The translations under genes were made by a program, and so were the position numbers. This document shows positions 62,301 through 64,000 of a stretch of DNA of 64,000 nucleotides, piece by piece. Source of the stretch: Bacillota bacterium (GTDB taxonomy: Bacteria; Bacillota; Sulfobacillia; JAJZYS01; JAJYTV01); NCBI GenBank assembly GCA_021793645.1, contig JAJYSJ010000001.1:294722-358721 (forward strand). Reading direction: 5' to 3'. Numbering within the stretch: the first letter of the stretch is position 1; each line of letters starts with the position of its first letter. Below the pieces are notes generated by a model that saw only the letters and a list, made by a program, of their open reading frames with translations, searched no databases and was not told where the DNA came from.

Positions 62301-63050
62301 CGCGTTGTACCAGTCGGCGCTCTCCGGTACATCCGTCTGCTCGCCCCAGATCTGCGGAGAGGCGATCGGCAGATCGGCGTACCAGTCGTAGAAGCTGAGG
62401 ATTGTGCCACCGATCAGCGAAAGAAAGCGGGAGCCGGCGGCGTAGCTAACCATGGACATCGCGGGAATCGGCGTGAACCCGACGACGCGGTCGGGACCGT
62501 ACGTCCTGATCGCATCAATCGTGGCGGCGGCGATCAGTTCGGAGATCTCATCCCACCCTGCCCGGACGAAGCCGCCCTTGCCCCGTTGCGATGTGTACGC
62601 TGCCCGGTGTTCGGGACTAGAGGAAAGCATCCGCCAAGCCTGCACCGGGTCCTTCGCCTCGCGGCGCACTGCCCGCCACGCCTCGATGAGGGCGCCGCGC
62701 ACGTACGGATACTTGATGCGCAGCGGGCTGTATTCGTACCAGGAGAAGCTCGCTCCGCGCGGGCAGCCACGCGGTTCGTACTCCGGTGTGTCCGCGCCGA
62801 GCGACGGGTAGTCCGTTTGCTGCGTTTCCCAGGTAATGATCCCGTCCTTGACGTGGATCTTCCAACTGCACGAGCCGGTACAGTTCACGCCGTGCGTGGA
62901 GCGGACGACCTTGTCGTGCTGCCAGCGGTTCCGATAGAGCTTTTCCCACTCGCGCCCGCGTGGGCTCTCCTCGCTCCAGCCCTCATTCAGACGCTGGCCG
63001 CGCCGAAGATAAATGAGCGCGTTCTCCAGTGCGTTCACGCGCCTTGCCAT
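59376..63050 (-). CDS. narG: Respiratory nitrate reductase, alpha (molybdopterin) subunit
   Basis: 1224 residues, full length. The FS0 cluster motif is HGVNCTGSC (His53, Cys57, Cys61) and the Mo-binding region is AEYMIIWGTNLPMTRTPDAH. It reduces nitrate to nitrite at the cytoplasmic face. No twin-arginine signal, as expected for NarG. It starts 5 bp after the hemerythrin-like gene's stop and is transcribed with it. Confidence 0.96.
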   Translation of the reverse strand: MARRVNALENALIYLRRGQRLNEGWSEESPRGREWEKLYRNRWQHDKVVRSTHGVNCTGSCSWKIHVKDGIITWETQQTDYPSLGADTPEYEPRGCPRGASFSWYEYSPLRIKYPYVRGALIEAWRAVRREAKDPVQAWRMLSSSPEHRAAYTSQRGKGGFVRAGWDEISELIAAATIDAIRTYGPDRVVGFTPIPAMSMVSYAAGSRFLSLIGGTILSFYDWYADLPIASPQIWGEQTDVPESADWYNAEYMIIWGTNLPMTRTPDAHFMVEARYKGTRIAAVSPDYAEYVKFSDLWLPARAGTDAALAMAMMHVLLKEFYVDREVPYFQDYARRFTDLPFLIRLVKRGDSYYADRFLRAEDLGEGGDGGAWKTVVWDESRGCPVCPHGSLGHRWDGSGNWNLRLEAEDESPISPSLSFLGSEDRTVAVDFPYFGNGIGESLQRHVPVKELPSGGGAVLVTTVFDLLLASVGVGRGLPGDYPLDYDDPRPYTPAWQEAITGVDRKLAIQVAREFAQSAEQTNGRAMIAMGAGINHWYHSDVTYRAIVGLVLLAGCQGVNGGGWAHYVGQEKVRPLEGWSTIAFAGDWVEAARQQNGTSFFYFATDQYRYEDLDTKELVWPGGGRFGSMHPADVNALAARLGWLPSYPQFRENSLETARRARSEGESDATALESVVNRLKSGDLELSVDAPDLEENFPRVFFLWRANLLTSSGKGHEYFLRHLLGADGHILSDESKGRRPETVRCDGEAPRGKLDLLIDIDFRMTGSGLYSDIVLPAATWYEKHDLSSTDMHPFVHPFNPAISPPWETKSDWDTFLAIARKFSELAKDHLPAQEDLVMAPLLHDTPQELAQPFGEVRDWRSGAVEPVPGRTMPRLLFVPRDYPHVYEQMTTLGPRAAQQIVSKGIAVPSGEAYEALGKEIGRSRREGPGKGRPSLDTAEKVANAILALSGATNGRRAQASWKALEPSTGLSLGDVAKGREEDAYTLKELTAQPRLAIAAPVWSGLEAHGRRYAPFTANVELLIPWRTLTGRQHFYVDHEVMLDFGEGLPLYRPPLAQLPFPVGQEMPVEGKQLTLRYLTPHGKWGIHSTYGDTLTMLTLFRGGPTIWLSPKDAEVLEVKDNDWVEALNRNGAVAARAVVSHRIPAGVAIMYHAQDRTIAVPATKATGDRGGAHNSLTRVLPKPTHMIGGYAQLSYGFNYYGPTGHQRDEMTVVRRLGEVDWLED

Positions 63051-63055
63051 GGCGG

Positions 63056-63553
63056 CTATTCCTCCTTCGAGGATCGATGCGAGCTGCGCGTCACAGTGGC
63101 GATCTCGGGCAGGAATCTCTGTTCCTCGAAGTCCGAGTGCAGGCGCTGCAGGTGAAGGAGCGCCGAGAAGCGGCTCAGAACTGAAGGCGTGACCTTGCCC
63201 TCCTGCTCCAGCACTTGCCGAACTTCTCCGACCAGAAGCCGCAGAAGTTCATGGTCCCGCCTAAGGGCCGCAACTGCAGCCGCCTGCGCAGGGAATCGCG
63301 CAAGCACCTGCGGAAATAGATCCTCCTCCTCGGCGTCGGCATGCGCGAGCACCCGTTGCTGCCAGCCATCTGTCAGGGCGAAGGCGACCCTCAGCGCCGT
63401 CCGATCATCGCCGCTGCTGACGGACATGAGCAGCACTTCCGTGCCGGCATCCATCTCGGTGTGCGCTGCGTCGTGGATGTCGTGGTGCGCATTCTTGTCC
63501 GCCAAGGACGGTCCCATCAGCACCCCCCAGTCGATGCCCATAGCGTGGTTCAT
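63056..63553 (-). CDS. Hemerythrin-like (HHE) domain protein
   Basis: 165 residues from ATG 63553 (a shorter form from the Met at residue 13 is possible). Iron-ligand helices: VLAHADAEEEDLFPQV, LRRDHELLRLL and LHSDFEEQRFLPEI, a four-helix bundle with a di-iron site. Members bind O2 or NO; first gene of the nar operon, so sensing or scavenging of NO/O2 during nitrate respiration is likely (inference). Confidence 0.82.
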   Translation of the reverse strand: MNHAMGIDWGVLMGPSLADKNAHHDIHDAAHTEMDAGTEVLLMSVSSGDDRTALRVAFALTDGWQQRVLAHADAEEEDLFPQVLARFPAQAAAVAALRRDHELLRLLVGEVRQVLEQEGKVTPSVLSRFSALLHLQRLHSDFEEQRFLPEIATVTRSSHRSSKEE

Positions 63554-63569
63554 CGCGGATCGGTATGGA

Positions 63570-63585
63570 TGTGAGCTATATCACG
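63570..63585 (-). promoter_or_regulatory. CRP-type operator before the hemerythrin-nar operon
   Basis: TGTGA-GCTATA-TCACG, a near-perfect CRP-class palindrome 17 bp upstream of the annotated hemerythrin start. It fits the SRETVTR recognition helix of the regulator at 12.2 kb. If the true translation start is further in, the site would be in an activating position. Confidence 0.5.
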
Positions 63586-63880
63586 AAGCATCCGGTCCGT
63601 TTGGCCTCTTAAGGGGGGCCCATTCGGCCATGGCGTCCCATCCACGTGGTGCGTGAGATCAGGGGGCCTCCCAAGACGCACTCTGGACGATCCACGTCGG
63701 CGGCGGAGTTTCCCGATGCAACGAGGAACCCCACAGCCCTGCAGGCAAGGGGGCTTGTCGCAGCGAGGCCGCACCCTTCCGCAGCGGGCGACTACGCAAC
63801 GGAGCGCGCTCTCGAGTGGACGCCAAAGCAGGGGCCGATCCATCGCCTCTTCCTGCGCCGAAATTATCAGCGTCGCCGTA
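63586..63880. other. Intergenic region upstream of the nar operon
   Basis: No convincing gene in about 295 bp; the frames present have no ribosome sites. It must contain the nar promoter, but I cannot mark the -35/-10 with confidence. Confidence 0.35.
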
Positions 63881-63883
63881 AAA

Positions 63884-63903
63884 CCTCGTCGTAGAGGGCG
63901 AGG
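63884..63903 (-). repeat. Hairpin at the end of an IS200/IS605-like element
   Basis: An imperfect palindrome with CCTCG/CGAGG arms (63884-63888 and 63899-63903) lies about 25 bp after the transposase-like stop. Such subterminal hairpins mark the ends of IS200/IS605 elements. Confidence 0.4.
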
Positions 63904-63927
63904 ATATAAGGCGCGGCCGGGAAGCGT

Positions 63928-64000
63928 TCAATGCGGGGTCTCCTGGTGTTCGAAGTACTGCCGGATGATGGAAAGCGGTGCGCCCCCGGCCGATGCAGCG
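63928..64000 (-). CDS. IS200/IS605 TnpA-like C-terminus, cut by the window edge
   Basis: The last codons read SAGGAPLSIIRQYFEHQETP before TGA. This matches the C-terminal helix of Y1-type TnpA transposases (GAP...I.RYIE.Q). Only 23 codons are visible, so whether the gene is intact cannot be judged. Confidence 0.45.
   Translation of the reverse strand, partial: AASAGGAPLSIIRQYFEHQETPH

Noticed and set aside
61884..63155. 423-codon plus-strand frame opposite narG
   Set aside because: Same reason: high-GC antisense shadow of narG.

Overview
The window looks like a chromosome segment of a high-GC, spore-forming member of the Bacillota. Two complete gerA-type spore-germination operons, a DUF3243 gene, a yqfN/yqfO-like pair and many TTG/GTG starts preceded by strong purine-rich ribosome sites all point that way. 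The RNase P RNA seems to be of the ancestral (A-type) architecture rather than the Bacillus B-type, which argues for a deep or non-Bacillaceae lineage. I cannot name the genus.

Layout. 1-18.1 kb is mostly housekeeping: a tandem pair of paralogous membrane proteins, corA, a ger operon, an M42 aminopeptidase, tpx, a probable selenocysteine-containing SelW-like protein, two threonine-dehydratase-like PLP enzymes, a CRP-type regulator, a sugar kinase/dehydrogenase operon with a dead phosphatase gene, and trmK, a divergent nif3-like gene and an RNase H-like gene ending at rnpB. 18.5-37.5 kb is accessory DNA. It lies between two imperfect copies of a ~60-75 bp sequence, one directly after rnpB and one beside a broken tyrosine recombinase, so it looks like an integrated island. 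The first copy is split by an IS4/Tn5-type element. The island holds a compact minus-strand gene set (PD-(D/E)XK-like nuclease, small ORF, two HEPN-like proteins, SIR2-like protein) with a divergent pair ending in a HARE-HTH-like protein. This is my best candidate for an undescribed defence system. It also holds a c-di-GMP-I riboswitch in front of a large secreted FIMAH-domain protein, an HTH/PIN toxin-antitoxin pair and fragments of at least six transposons. 37.5-40.3 kb is further decayed accessory DNA (hicBA with a broken hicA, truncated IS21, integrase and YdcF remnants).

40.4-44.2 kb is a second ger operon with a sigma-G-like promoter. 44.9-53.8 kb mixes a transporter, an S41-like protease, a methyltransferase gene with an amber codon in motif I, a ChrB-like gene, a DUF2726 remnant, a triple peptidoglycan-binding-domain protein and an orphan ABC ATPase. 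54-63.6 kb is a respiratory block: LysR regulator, TDT/TehA-type transporter, and hemerythrin-narGHJI, all read leftwards towards a small gene after narI. A TGTGA-N6-TCACG palindrome lies just upstream of the hemerythrin-nar operon. The CRP-family protein at 12.2 kb carries the matching type of recognition helix, so it is a plausible regulator of nitrate respiration here. The window ends inside an IS200/IS605-like fragment.

How the pieces may work together: the two ger operons encode nutrient-sensing germinant receptors of the spore inner membrane, narGHJI gives anaerobic nitrate respiration, and hemerythrin, Tpx and the Rdx-type protein are consistent with O2/NO/peroxide handling. The island adds probable anti-phage functions and a c-di-GMP-controlled surface protein.
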